Assembly: GCF_030418125.1 (NCBI RefSeq)
Contig: NZ_JAUHTR010000003.1
Coordinates: 332,664 to 396,663, forward strand
Direction: 5' to 3'
Length of the DNA stretch: 64,000 nt
Origin: Fictibacillus fluitans
GTDB lineage: Bacteria; Bacillota; Bacilli; Bacillales; Fictibacillaceae
The translations under genes were made by a program, and so were the position numbers. Positions 1 to 7,944 of this stretch are shown piece by piece (position 1 is the stretch's first letter; every line of letters starts with the position of its first letter). The notes beneath the pieces were generated by a model that had not been told where the DNA came from, made no database searches, and saw only the letters and a list, made by a program, of their open reading frames with translations.

Positions 1-111
1 TACCACAAAAACACACTTCTTTCCCAGCGGAAAATAATTGGAATAGAAATCTGTGTGAGTAAAAAAGAGAAAAAAACTAATACAGTTTATGATGTAAGCG
101 GATACATAAGA

Positions 112-141
112 AATAAAAAAATACCCGGCGGGACAGCCGGG
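112..141 (-). terminator. Leftward rho-independent terminator with no obvious gene
   Basis: A 6-bp GC stem (CCCGGC 124-129 with GCCGGG 136-141) is followed on the minus strand by seven T residues. Read leftward it is a good intrinsic terminator, but no minus-strand gene lies to its right. It may end a small leftward RNA or long read-through. Confidence 0.5.
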
Positions 142-174
142 CATTACGTCTAAATATGAAAAGGGGTTGTTGGG

Positions 175-282
175 ATGTCTTTACTATACCAGCTTGTACA
201 CAGCTATCATGGAATGTGGGACATTTTAGACATTCAACAAAAATATTCAACAGGTTGCGAATTTTGGTATGATAATGGTTAA
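175..282 (+). CDS. Possible 35-residue ORF, unrecognised
   Basis: An ATG at 175 lies ten bases after AAGGGG (160-165) and opens a 35-residue frame ending in TAA at 280-282. The peptide is rich in aromatic residues (two Trp, four Tyr) and has one Cys. I recognise no family. It could equally be a chance frame inside the region between the leftward terminator and the structured leader. Confidence 0.2.
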   Translation: MSLLYQLVHSYHGMWDILDIQQKYSTGCEFWYDNG

Positions 283-289
283 AGGGGGT

Positions 290-470
290 GCATCCGGTTG
301 GAGAATCACATACGATTGTCCGGGACTTCTTTCACTCATGCAAAGCCTGTTATTAGAAAGGCGATCCTTTGCATGGGGCGAAACCTTTAATTGATCGCAA
401 TAATACAGCTTTTCTAGTATGTTGGCTTTGCGCCTTATTTTGTTGGAAATTAAAATAAGGGGCTGGCAAA
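290..470 (+). promoter_or_regulatory. Structured 5' leader with RBS-sequestering hairpin
   Basis: About 180 nt of non-coding sequence precede the CD3324-family gene and contain several pairings: CCGG...CCGG around 295-331, a CATGCAAAG/CTTTGCATG stem at about 337-376, a GCGATC/GATCGC pairing across the second arm, and a terminal hairpin. In the last, TTTGC (427-431) pairs GCAAA (466-470) and CCTTATTTT (433-441) pairs AAAATAAGG (452-460). This buries most of the ribosome binding site AAGGGG (457-462). The layout suggests translational control, but I do not recognise it as a named riboswitch. Confidence 0.45.
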
Positions 471-471
471 A

Positions 472-741
472 ATGAAATATAGTAATGCTAGTAAAGTTTT
501 ACCTGAGAAACTCATTATCGAAATCCAAAAGTATGTCCAGGGGGAGACCCTTTACATTCCAAAGCAGGAAAATGAGTACCGGCAATGGGGAGTTACGAGC
601 GGCGGCAGGCGGCTGCTTGACGAACGCAATGCAGGAATGAAAGCTGCTTTTCATAACGGGAGCAGCATCGAACAGCTGGCCAGGGAATATCATCTTTCCA
701 CTGAAACCATTAAGAAGATTGTCTATTCACGAAAAACGTAA
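472..741 (+). CDS. CD3324-family HTH protein (Mor-like)
   Basis: An 89-residue protein of the CD3324 family, small putative DNA-binding proteins with a Mor-activator-like helix-turn-helix. The N-terminal half (IQKYVQGETLYIPK, then a WGVTSGGRR stretch) is typical of the family. Residues about 66-86 (SIEQLAREYHLSTETIKKIV) form the helix-turn-helix. The family is widespread in spore-forming Firmicutes and its targets are unknown. The start is ATG at 472, nine bases after AAGGGG, which lies inside a predicted hairpin, so translation may be controlled. No phage genes surround it, so there is no reason to call a prophage. Confidence 0.75.
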   Translation: MKYSNASKVLPEKLIIEIQKYVQGETLYIPKQENEYRQWGVTSGGRRLLDERNAGMKAAFHNGSSIEQLAREYHLSTETIKKIVYSRKT

Positions 742-744
742 GTT

Positions 745-783
745 CAAGGCACTGGTGCATTCTTTTCACCGGTGCCCTTTTTA
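745..783 (+). terminator. Rho-independent terminator
   Basis: GGCACTGGTG (748-757) pairs with CACCGGTGCC (767-776) with one G-U pair, followed by a run of T. It lies directly after the CD3324-family gene. Confidence 0.8.
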
Positions 784-882
784 TGCCAAAAACGGTTCTA
801 ATTCATTTTTTCCATTTTGAAAGCTTGCCGGATTTTTTATACTGAATGTAAAAGGCGCCGATAATGATGGGAGAGACGATTG

Positions 883-1533
883 ATGACGGAGAAGTTTATT
901 AAAAACGAACAGTTGAATTTTATAAAAAAGCAGATTGCACTGATAAAGGACACGGCTCAGAAACATGTGGCTCCAGCTGTTTTGAGAGCTGCCATTGACA
1001 TGGCCAACGCTAAAATACTCGGGCTTTTCCCAAATGCATCATCCACTCAACTAGAAATGCTGAACCTTTCAAGATTGAAAACCGATGATGAGTTCGACCA
1101 GTATATTCAGCATCTTTCTGATTTTTTGCTGCCTTTTCCAAACATAACCGGGCAGCAATTGAAAAAAATGTTTCCGAAAAATAAAAAGTTAAAGCTGCCC
1201 GATTTATCATTGATGGACCACAGTAAGCTAACATACCTGAGCTGGAATGATCTCAGATCCAACAAAAAATTTATTGTATATAAACTGGAGGGACAATTGG
1301 TAGGCATTGAATGCAAATTTGAACCAGCGGGCAAGAAGAGCTATTGTTCATTTTGCAAATGTGCTGGAGAGGTCGCTTATTTTTCCACTGTAACCAAAGC
1401 GAAGAATTCAAAAAATCCGGATTACTACAAAGCGATTGGCAATCTGATCTGCGCCGACAGCAGTGAGTGCAATAAAAAAATAACCAATACCGATTATTTA
1501 ACCGCCTTTTTAAAAGAATCATTGGGAATCTGA
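883..1533 (+). CDS. FusB/FusC-family EF-G-binding protein
   Basis: A 216-residue protein of the FusB/FusC (FBP54-like) family. These proteins bind elongation factor G, release stalled EF-G from the ribosome, and in staphylococci confer fusidic acid resistance. The N-terminal helical part runs to about residue 120. The C-terminal part carries the treble-clef zinc finger: CSFCKC at about 155-160 and a later Cys pair (CADSSEC) near 195. ATG at 883 is preferred over TTG at 880 because GGGAG (869-873) is nine bases from it. It sits alone. Chromosomal homologues in bacilli usually act as housekeeping EF-G rescue factors, so resistance is only an inference. Confidence 0.85.
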   Translation: MTEKFIKNEQLNFIKKQIALIKDTAQKHVAPAVLRAAIDMANAKILGLFPNASSTQLEMLNLSRLKTDDEFDQYIQHLSDFLLPFPNITGQQLKKMFPKNKKLKLPDLSLMDHSKLTYLSWNDLRSNKKFIVYKLEGQLVGIECKFEPAGKKSYCSFCKCAGEVAYFSTVTKAKNSKNPDYYKAIGNLICADSSECNKKITNTDYLTAFLKESLGI

Positions 1534-1573
1534 GTTCATGTTGTAAAAGGAGGAATCTGTATCGTTTTGTAGA

Positions 1574-1628
1574 AGGGCTTTACTTGCGCAAGTTATGGAA
1601 ACTGTGCAGGTATGGCCCTGTTTTTTTA
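1574..1628 (+). terminator. Possible terminator with long loop
   Basis: AGGGC (574-578 of the second kilobase) pairs with GCCCT (1615-1619), followed by seven T. The loop holds a perfect ACTTGCGCAAGT palindrome. It lies between the EF-G-binding protein gene and the ABC importer. Confidence 0.45.
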
Positions 1629-1733
1629 TAGGAAGGCTGCTGATGTTTTAATTTATCCAGTTGCGTGAAAATACAAAGGATATGGTTACATACCAGAAAA
1701 GCAATTAGTAAACATAAAATAAGGAGTATGTGA

Positions 1734-2702
1734 ATGATTAGATTTGATAATGTCTCGAAAAAGTACAAGGATGGAACCGTTGCAGTGAAATCTCTCAATC
1801 TGGAGATCCAGGCAGGAGAGTTCTTTGTCATTATCGGCCCGAGCGGGTGCGGTAAAACGACCATGCTCAAAATGATCAACCGTCTGATTCAATTGTCAGA
1901 AGGGACACTTTTCATTAATGGAAAGAGGATCAGTGATTACGATATTCACGAACTGCGCTGGAATATAGGGTATGTTCTTCAGCAAATTGCTCTATTTCCC
2001 CATATGTCCATTCAGGAAAATATTTCGGTTGTTCCAGAACTCAGGGGATGGAGCAAAGAAAAAATAAACAAGCGGGTGGATGAACTGCTGGATATGGTTG
2101 GTTTGGATCCCGGTACTTACCGCGGAAGGAAGCCAAAAGAACTTTCGGGCGGACAGCAGCAGCGCATCGGCGTGATCCGGGCGCTGGCCGCTGATCCGGA
2201 AATCATTCTCATGGACGAGCCGTTCAGTGCTCTCGATCCTATCAGCCGGGAAAAGCTGCAGGATGATTTATACGACTTACAGCGCAATATCAAGAAAACC
2301 ATTGTATTTGTTACGCATGATATGAAAGAAGCGTTAAAGCTGGGTGACCGCATTTGTATCATGAATGGCGGAGAAATTGTTCAAGTTGGAACCCCCGAAG
2401 ATCTGCTGCAGCATCCTGCTGATCCTTTTGTCCGGGATTTTGTTGGCAGTAACGAAAAAACCTATGAAGCGAAAGGGGAGCTTTCCTGTTTGGCGGTTCC
2501 GCTTCCGGCGGATGACAGTTTTTTGAACGGGGTGAAAACAATTTCTGCATCAGCTTCGTTAAAGGATGCTCTGGTTCTTTTAAAGGATGAAGAAGAACTG
2601 TGTGTTGAGGAAGAAGGGGAGTTGATCGGCACCCTCAGCAGACAAGCCGTGATTCAATACCTTTCAGATCATTTGGAGGAAAGGGGCAGCGGCCATGAAT
2701 AA
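1734..2702 (+). CDS. ABC importer ATP-binding protein, OpuC/BilE/EgtU type
   Basis: ATPase subunit of a type I importer of the quaternary-amine (OpuC/ProV) class, 322 residues. Walker A GPSGCGKTT is at about 35-43, the Q-loop near 84, the signature LSGGQQQR near 138, Walker B IILMDEP near 158 and the H-loop THD near 193. Beyond about residue 235 the tail is short and only weakly CBS-like, unlike the roughly 380-residue B. subtilis OpuBA/OpuCA. The start codon lies after AAGGAG. The stop overlaps the next start by 8 bp, so the two genes are coupled. The substrate is discussed under the permease gene. Confidence 0.9.
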   Translation: MIRFDNVSKKYKDGTVAVKSLNLEIQAGEFFVIIGPSGCGKTTMLKMINRLIQLSEGTLFINGKRISDYDIHELRWNIGYVLQQIALFPHMSIQENISVVPELRGWSKEKINKRVDELLDMVGLDPGTYRGRKPKELSGGQQQRIGVIRALAADPEIILMDEPFSALDPISREKLQDDLYDLQRNIKKTIVFVTHDMKEALKLGDRICIMNGGEIVQVGTPEDLLQHPADPFVRDFVGSNEKTYEAKGELSCLAVPLPADDSFLNGVKTISASASLKDALVLLKDEEELCVEEEGELIGTLSRQAVIQYLSDHLEERGSGHE

Positions 2703-4209
2703 TTTTTTTAACCTGTTTCAGGAAAGGAAAGGGGAACTGGCAAGCGCTCTTCTTGAACACATCCAGATATCTTTTATTGCCCTTTTGTTTGCGGTCCTGA
2801 TCTCCATACCACTTGGAATCTATTTAACGAAAAAACCAAAAGCAGCTGAACCCATCATTGGCGTCACAGCGGTTTTGCAGACGATTCCTTCATTAGCACT
2901 CTTAGGATTATTAATTCCTTTGTTTGGAATCGGGAAAATTCCGGCCATCATCGCATTGGTCGTGTACGCCTTGCTTCCCATTCTCAGAAATACATACACC
3001 GGTATCAAGGAAGTAGATCCATCCTTAATTGAAGCCGCAAAAGCGATGGGTATGGACAGCGGAAAGCGGCTCATAAAAGTGGAGCTTCCCCTGGCGATGC
3101 CAGTAATTATGGCAGGAATCCGGACGGCTATGGTTTTGATCATTGGTACAGCAACGCTTGCTGCGCTGATCGGTGCCGGCGGACTTGGGGATATAATCTT
3201 GCTTGGCATCGACCGGAACAACTCAACCCTCATCGTACTGGGTGCCATTCCCGCGGCTTTGCTGGCGATCCTGTTTGATGTGCTTCTTAGAAGATTTGAA
3301 CTTCTTTCATTTAAACGGTCCATGATGACCTTTGGCATCTTGGGTCTGGTGATCCTTCTGGTTGCAGTAGTTCCTTTTGCGATGCGGGGAGAACAGAAGG
3401 AAATTGTCATTGCTGGAAAGCTTGGCTCAGAACCGGAAATACTCATTAATATGTACAAGCTATTAATCGAAGATGAAACCGATTTGAAGGTTGAGCTTAA
3501 ACCGGGTCTTGGAAAAACTTCCTTCGTCTTTAACGCGCTGAAATCCGGCAGCATTGATGTATACCCTGAGTTTACGGGTACAGCTATCACGGAATTTTTA
3601 AAAGAAACCGCATCAAGTACAGATAGCGGGAAAGTATACGATCAGGCACAGAAAGGAATGGCTGAAAAATTTGACATGCAGCTGCTCCGTCCCATGAAAT
3701 ATAATAACACCTATGCTCTGGCGGTTCCGGAGCAAACGGCAAAACAATATGGTCTGAGTACAATTTCCGATGTAAGGAAGGTCAGCCAGAAGATGAACGC
3801 CGGGTTTACACTGGAATTTGCCGACAGGGAAGACGGTTACCGGGGCATCAAGAAAAAATATGACCTTACACTGGGAAATGTGAAGACGATGGAGCCGAAG
3901 CTTCGGTACAATGCCGTCAAGAAGGGCGACATTAATATTGTGGATGCTTATTCCACCGATAGCGAGCTCGAGCAATACCGCCTGAAAGTCCTAAAGGATG
4001 ACAAGCACTTGTTTCCGCCGTACCAGGGAGCTCCGCTCATGCGGAAGGAAACAGCTGAAAGGTACCCTGAGATTAAAACCGCACTGAACAAGCTGGCTGG
4101 GCAAATTACAGACGATGAAATGAGGGAGATGAACTATAAGGTGAATGTGAAAGGCATGTCACCGGCCCGGGTAGCAAAGGAGTTTCTGGAGAAGAAAAAC
4201 ATCATTTAA
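2695..4209 (+). CDS. Fused permease/substrate-binding protein of ABC importer (BilEB/EgtUBC-like)
   Basis: 504 residues. An N-terminal permease (about 1-225) has several hydrophobic segments and an EAA-type loop (EAAKAMGMDSGKRLIKVELP, about 110-129). It is fused to an extracytoplasmic binding domain (about 233-504) containing conserved family stretches such as YPEFTGTA and YSTDSELEQY. The length and fusion match Listeria BilEB/Lmo1422 and the EgtUBC proteins, some of which have been shown to import ergothioneine rather than choline or betaine. From this sequence alone osmoprotectant and ergothioneine uptake cannot be separated. Together with the upstream ATPase it forms a complete importer. 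A strong terminator follows. Confidence 0.88.
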   Translation: MNNFFNLFQERKGELASALLEHIQISFIALLFAVLISIPLGIYLTKKPKAAEPIIGVTAVLQTIPSLALLGLLIPLFGIGKIPAIIALVVYALLPILRNTYTGIKEVDPSLIEAAKAMGMDSGKRLIKVELPLAMPVIMAGIRTAMVLIIGTATLAALIGAGGLGDIILLGIDRNNSTLIVLGAIPAALLAILFDVLLRRFELLSFKRSMMTFGILGLVILLVAVVPFAMRGEQKEIVIAGKLGSEPEILINMYKLLIEDETDLKVELKPGLGKTSFVFNALKSGSIDVYPEFTGTAITEFLKETASSTDSGKVYDQAQKGMAEKFDMQLLRPMKYNNTYALAVPEQTAKQYGLSTISDVRKVSQKMNAGFTLEFADREDGYRGIKKKYDLTLGNVKTMEPKLRYNAVKKGDINIVDAYSTDSELEQYRLKVLKDDKHLFPPYQGAPLMRKETAERYPEIKTALNKLAGQITDDEMREMNYKVNVKGMSPARVAKEFLEKKNII

Positions 4210-4216
4210 TGAATAA

Positions 4217-4246
4217 AAAGACCGCTCGTTGTAACGAGCGGTCTTT
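4217..4246. terminator. Bidirectional terminator
   Basis: A near-perfect stem (AAAGACCGCTCG pairing with CGAGCGGTCTTT) has T runs on both strands. It separates the importer operon from the convergent acetyltransferase, whose stop codon starts at the edge of the stem. Confidence 0.9.
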
Positions 4247-4788
4247 CAAACGTCATTATTGATGATAGCCATCATCTGGTGGTCTTCCCACTTCCCGTTG
4301 ATCCTGACGGATTTTACGGCGATGCCTTCTTTATGGAACCCGGCTTTTTCCAGGACACGGATGGAGCCCTTATTATGAGGCATGGCTCCCGCTTCAATAC
4401 GATGCAGTTTGAGTTCACCAAAGGCAAAGGAAACCATTCTTTTAACGATGATGCTCATGTATCCTCTTCCGTTGTAATCCTGGTCCAGGCAGTATCCAAG
4501 CATACAGCTGTGCACAGGTTCCCTTTCTATTTTAAACAGGGAGGCATCCCCGATTAAATCGCCGGTGTCCTTAGCAAAAATCCCAAACGTATATTGCTGC
4601 CTGAGCTCGCGCATCCGCTTGATCATATTCAACCTTTCCCGCTGGCCTTCCAGTGTGTAGAAATCGGAATGCCTTAAAGGGGTGAACGTTTGAAAAAACT
4701 CACGATTGTTTACCTCGAGCTGAAGCATACATTCCACATGGAGGGATTCTATTGGCTGTAAAAGGAAAGATTCTTCTTTTTCACTCAT
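4246..4788 (-). CDS. GNAT N-acetyltransferase, RimJ/RimL-like
   Basis: A 180-residue GNAT acetyltransferase of the RimJ/RimL class, which acetylates N-terminal or side-chain amines. The central beta strands (TFGIFAKDTGDLIGDASLF) precede the acetyl-CoA loop DYNGRGY at about residue 110, and the family's ending HNKGSIRVLEKAGFHKEG is at about 137-154. A GAAGGTG-type ribosome binding site precedes ATG at 4788. It is a single gene, divergent from the RsbR-like gene. The actual substrate cannot be told from the sequence. Confidence 0.85.
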   Translation of the reverse strand: MSEKEESFLLQPIESLHVECMLQLEVNNREFFQTFTPLRHSDFYTLEGQRERLNMIKRMRELRQQYTFGIFAKDTGDLIGDASLFKIEREPVHSCMLGYCLDQDYNGRGYMSIIVKRMVSFAFGELKLHRIEAGAMPHNKGSIRVLEKAGFHKEGIAVKSVRINGKWEDHQMMAIINNDV

Positions 4789-4959
4789 AGATTCACCTTC
4801 TTTTCTTATATCCTAGCACAGCAAAAGTTTTCATGGCGGAGTGATAACAATTTTCTTCCTATTATGTTGAAATAAGCTATAATTAGCTTAGGTTGTTTAG
4901 ATGCTTAACTATTAAAACACCTATCGATTAAACATTACTATCTTAATAGGAGAGTAACC

Positions 4960-5775
4960 ATGGACTCTATTATTACCTTGGCAAACTATCTTACCAATCA
5001 TTCAGCGTCCCTTGCTTCAGAAGTGGTGAACGAAATCACAGAGCGGTTTGAATTTCATATTCCGGAAGATGAAATTATACAGGCAAAAAAAATGTATAAT
5101 GAATTTATTGTGTTTCTGGCAGATTCTCTGGATTGTGAAGAAGGCTCTGTTCCTGAGGTGTTAATGGAGTGGAGTAAAAAGAACGGAGAGACAGCTGCCA
5201 AAAGCGGGCTGGAAATCTCGCAAATTTTGATGAGATATCCAGATACCCGGATCGTTTTTGCTGATTATATGACAAATCTGGGGTTGGAATATCAGCTGGG
5301 CACTCAGGATATTGTAAAGGTTATCAAGCGTGTGAACCACATACTCGATCTCAGCATTAATGAAACGGTTCTGGCATTTGAACGGTTCAAAGATCATCTC
5401 ATTACAGATGCACAAAATGAAATCAAAGAATTATCCAATCCGGTTGTCCCCATTCAAGACAAAATTGCCATTCTTCCCTTGATTGGAAAGGTGGATGCGG
5501 ACCGGACAGATCATTTACTCACTCAGGTCGTTCCAAGGATTCAGCAGCTGCGCATTGAGCACCTGATCATTGATTTTTCCGGAATCGTGAACATTAACAC
5601 AGAAGTAGCGATGTATATTTTTAATATACACAGCGTTTTTCGGCTTCTTGGCATTGATATCATGGTTACAGGAATACGTCCCGAACTGGCCGGCCGGATT
5701 GTTCACGCAGGCATTGATTTTACATCGATTAAGGTACATGGCAGTGTCAAGCAGGCCATTAAAAATATCCATTAA
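4960..5775 (+). CDS. RsbR-family stressosome protein with STAS domain
   Basis: 271 residues with the two-part architecture of the RsbRA-RsbRD paralogues. An N-terminal RsbR_N (non-haem globin fold) sensor domain spans about 1-150 and a C-terminal STAS domain about 165-265. In B. subtilis such proteins co-assemble with RsbS into the stressosome, which holds RsbT and gates sigma-B. The STAS loop LIIDFSGIVNINTEVAM carries Ser and Thr near the positions phosphorylated by RsbT in RsbRA, though the motif differs from the usual DLTGV...DT. It sits away from any rsb operon, as the paralogues usually do. AGGAGAG precedes ATG at 4960. Which paralogue it matches is not clear. Confidence 0.85.
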   Translation: MDSIITLANYLTNHSASLASEVVNEITERFEFHIPEDEIIQAKKMYNEFIVFLADSLDCEEGSVPEVLMEWSKKNGETAAKSGLEISQILMRYPDTRIVFADYMTNLGLEYQLGTQDIVKVIKRVNHILDLSINETVLAFERFKDHLITDAQNEIKELSNPVVPIQDKIAILPLIGKVDADRTDHLLTQVVPRIQQLRIEHLIIDFSGIVNINTEVAMYIFNIHSVFRLLGIDIMVTGIRPELAGRIVHAGIDFTSIKVHGSVKQAIKNIH

Positions 5776-5815
5776 AAAAGGGGGGGCAAACCAAGGCGGT
5801 TTGCCCCCTCTTTCA
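5776..5815. terminator. Bidirectional terminator
   Basis: GGGGGCAAACC (5782-5792) pairs with GGTTTGCCCCC (5798-5808), with A/T runs on both sides. It lies between convergent genes. Confidence 0.9.
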
Positions 5816-5819
5816 TTAT

Positions 5820-6170
5820 TTACTCCTCCGCTTTTGAAATGTCTTTAATGGCTGGAATACGCAAAATATGTAGCTGGTCGTCTTCATCCATAACTCTCAG
5901 GATGCGCTGTTTTTCATCCATATAATGGATTTTTCCTTTTACATTAACCATATGGCCGTTTTGATAGACGTCAAACCGTAACGCATAGGAAAATTCCATG
6001 GCTTCAAGCATCAGCTGATCCATCTCCTGCAGGTGCTGTTCATCCATCTCCAACTCTTCTTCTTTGTAATATTCCTCCAGAAAATAGTTCTTAAGATGTG
6101 TCACTGTCTCGGGCAGCATCAAGCTTGTTTTCCATTTTATGTTACCACGGTCCCGTATCACTTCATTCAT
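5820..6170 (-). CDS. YolD-like protein, SOS-regulated
   Basis: A 116-residue YolD-like family protein. Members are normally encoded with Y-family DNA polymerases (UvrX/YqjW) and belong to the SOS response. Recognisable features are the N-terminal RGNIKWKTSLMLPE and the C-terminal small-barrel stretch beginning VYQNGHMVNVKGKI. AGGAGG lies just before ATG at 6170. A near-perfect LexA box (6193-6206) sits 23 bases upstream of the start. No polymerase gene is adjacent, so this copy is solitary. Molecular role is uncertain. Confidence 0.82.
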   Translation of the reverse strand: MNEVIRDRGNIKWKTSLMLPETVTHLKNYFLEEYYKEEELEMDEQHLQEMDQLMLEAMEFSYALRFDVYQNGHMVNVKGKIHYMDEKQRILRVMDEDDQLHILRIPAIKDISKAEE

Positions 6171-6192
6171 CCTCCTTTCTACCTATGATAAC

Positions 6193-6206
6193 CGAACGTA
6201 CGTTCC
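6193..6206 (-). promoter_or_regulatory. LexA (DinR) box upstream of yolD-like gene
   Basis: The sequence CGAACGTACGTTCC matches the B. subtilis LexA consensus (CGAAC-N4-GTTYG/C core), with an uninterrupted GAAC...GTTC dyad. Its position just upstream of the YolD-like start fits SOS repression. Confidence 0.85.
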
Positions 6207-6288
6207 TTTTAAACTGGAAAAAATGGACAGTCATGATATAAGGCTGAATTTAGCGTGAAATCAGCAGTCTTATATCATGCCCATCCGG

Positions 6289-6717
6289 TTAAAATGTGCT
6301 ATAAACATTGTCACATTCTTCAGCAGTAGGCTGATAAAAACAATGAAGCTTATATCGTGCAACAAACGGCTGGTCGTACCAGGTCGATGGGCAATTACCC
6401 TGCGGCCTGAAATACCATAGACTATATTTGGCAGGCCAAAACCGTTCTCCGTTAATTGCACGCTTGGCGAGCCGTTTTTCATTTGATCGGGCAGCCTGAT
6501 AAAAATAGCCATGCGTGATGGCTTCGAAAGCGTGTGGCTGGTAAATCATTTGAGGAATGGTTCTGAGGCCTTTAAAGTCGGAACAATTGGCCCTGATCCG
6601 GTTGATCCCAACGTTGCCGATCAGCTGCATCCCGCGGACTCCTTCACCTTCACCTTCCGCTCTGAGCAGACGGGCGAGAAGGTTAATGTCTGCATTGCTG
6701 GCTTGCACAACAGCCAC
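6289..6717 (-). CDS. cwlJ: Cell wall hydrolase CwlJ (spore cortex lytic)
   Basis: A 142-residue member of the SleB/CwlJ hydrolase family, nearly colinear with B. subtilis CwlJ over its whole length. Shared features include RLLRAEGEGEGVRGM with the catalytic Glu, NVGINRI, PQMIYQPHAFEA and the ending CDNVYSTF. CwlJ degrades spore cortex peptidoglycan during germination and acts at the coat with GerQ. A longer frame extends upstream, but GGAGG lies seven bases from GTG at 6717 and four from ATG at 6720. The GTG gives exactly the family length, so it is preferred. gerQ is not in the window. Confidence 0.93.
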   Translation of the reverse strand: MAVVQASNADINLLARLLRAEGEGEGVRGMQLIGNVGINRIRANCSDFKGLRTIPQMIYQPHAFEAITHGYFYQAARSNEKRLAKRAINGERFWPAKYSLWYFRPQGNCPSTWYDQPFVARYKLHCFYQPTAEECDNVYSTF

Positions 6718-6802
6718 CATATCACCTCCATATCGTTCTTTTTTAATATATAAAAAAGAAGGTTGGGCCATAACCACCAAGAAAAGATTTTCCCAGGAAA
6801 TC

Positions 6803-6842
6803 AAAAAAGGGCAGGGATGCCGCAGCACCCTTGCCCTTTTTC
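6803..6842 (-). terminator. Rho-independent terminator
   Basis: A GGGCAAGGGTGC-type stem (AAAAGGGCAGGG...CCTTGCCCTTTT on the plus strand) directly follows the Old Yellow Enzyme stop codon on the minus strand. The symmetrical A/T flanks could let it work both ways. Confidence 0.85.
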
Positions 6843-7922
6843 TTACCATCCCCGCTCGTATTGAGGCGGGATTTGTAGTTCGTTTTTCTTATGCACGGTT
6901 TCCGCAGCACGAAGCGGCCAGTATGGATCGCGGAGAAGCTCGCGGGCCAGCAGAACGAGATCTGCTTTTTCGTTGCGAATAATTTCGTCTGCCTGCATGC
7001 CTTGTGTGATCATGCCGACGGCAGCTGTTGCAATACCTGCCTGCTGGCGGATTTTTTCAGCAAAAAGGTTTTGGTAACCAGCACCAACCGGGATCGGCGC
7101 TTTTGGAAGATTGCCGCCTGAGCTGCAGTCGATAAGGTCTACGCCTTCTTCCTTCAGGCGTTTGGACAGTTCCACGGATTCCTCCAGTGTCCAGCCGTCA
7201 TCCACCCAGTCTGTAGATGAAATACGGACAGTAAACGGCAGGTTCTCCGGCCATTCTTTGCGCATGATACGGACCGTTTCCAATACAAAACGGATACGGT
7301 TGTCAAAGCTTCCGCCATATTCATCTGTACGCTTATTGGATAGCGGGGAGTAAAAGCTGTGAGCCAGGTATCCATGTGCACCATGGAATTCCATCCATTC
7401 AAAGCCGGCTTCCCGTGCCCGGATGGTGGCCAGGCGGAAGTTCTCCTGAATGTCCTTGATTTCTTCCACGCTCAATTCCTTCGGTTCTTTGTATCCGTCA
7501 TTAAACGGGATGGCACTCGGTCCGACTACATCCCAGCCGCCCTGGTCGTTTGGTACTCCGGCAGCGGGTGCTTCTTTTTCCTTCCATGGGCTGTAGGTGG
7601 AAGCTTTTCTTCCAGCATGGGCGAGCTGTATTCCTGGGACGGCACCATGCTCTTTCAAAAAGGCATTGATGCGTTTGAAGGGTTCGATATGCTCATCCGT
7701 ATAAATTCCCAGGTCTTCTGGTGAGATGCGTCCTCTTGGTTCTACGGCAGTAGCTTCCACGATCACAAGACCGGCGCCACCGACTGCACGTGATCCTAAA
7801 TGCACGAAGTGCCAGTCATTGGGCATTCCGTCTTCCGCACTGTATTGGCACATGGGTGAGACACCGATTCGGTTTCGAAGTGTAATATCTTTAATGGTTA
7901 GTGGAGAAAAAAGATGTGGCAT
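6843..7922 (-). CDS. Old Yellow Enzyme family NADPH:flavin oxidoreductase (YqjM/XenA type)
   Basis: A 359-residue FMN-dependent ene-reductase that reduces activated C=C bonds of enals, enones, nitro compounds and similar electrophiles. The thermophilic-like/YqjM class signature is present: Cys in SPMCQYSAEDG near residue 25, IQLAHAGRKAS (about 100-110), and FHGAHGYLAHSFYSP with the His pair near 175. Two sites later, RISSTDWV and LARELLRDPYWP bind FMN phosphate. At 359 residues it is closer to XenA (about 363) than to NamA (338). ATG at 7922, eight bases after AGGAGG, gives the family N-terminus. An inverted repeat overlaps the promoter. Likely detoxification. Confidence 0.9.
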   Translation of the reverse strand: MPHLFSPLTIKDITLRNRIGVSPMCQYSAEDGMPNDWHFVHLGSRAVGGAGLVIVEATAVEPRGRISPEDLGIYTDEHIEPFKRINAFLKEHGAVPGIQLAHAGRKASTYSPWKEKEAPAAGVPNDQGGWDVVGPSAIPFNDGYKEPKELSVEEIKDIQENFRLATIRAREAGFEWMEFHGAHGYLAHSFYSPLSNKRTDEYGGSFDNRIRFVLETVRIMRKEWPENLPFTVRISSTDWVDDGWTLEESVELSKRLKEEGVDLIDCSSGGNLPKAPIPVGAGYQNLFAEKIRQQAGIATAAVGMITQGMQADEIIRNEKADLVLLARELLRDPYWPLRAAETVHKKNELQIPPQYERGW

Positions 7923-7944
7923 GGACAAGACTCCTCCTGTGGTT

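Noticed and set aside
472..741. Prophage activator (Mor domain)
   Set aside because: No other phage-like gene lies nearby and CD3324-family proteins are ordinary chromosomal genes in Firmicutes.
883..1533. Acquired fusidic acid resistance gene
   Set aside because: Chromosomal FusB-like EF-G-binding proteins are common in bacilli; no mobile element or composition change supports acquisition.
1640..1733. Riboswitch upstream of the ABC importer
   Set aside because: I looked for stems or a terminator/antiterminator in the leader and found only simple AT-rich sequence.
2820..3590. 256-codon frame antisense to the importer permease
   Set aside because: It is a shadow of the membrane-segment codons of the permease on the other strand, has no ribosome site and resembles no family.
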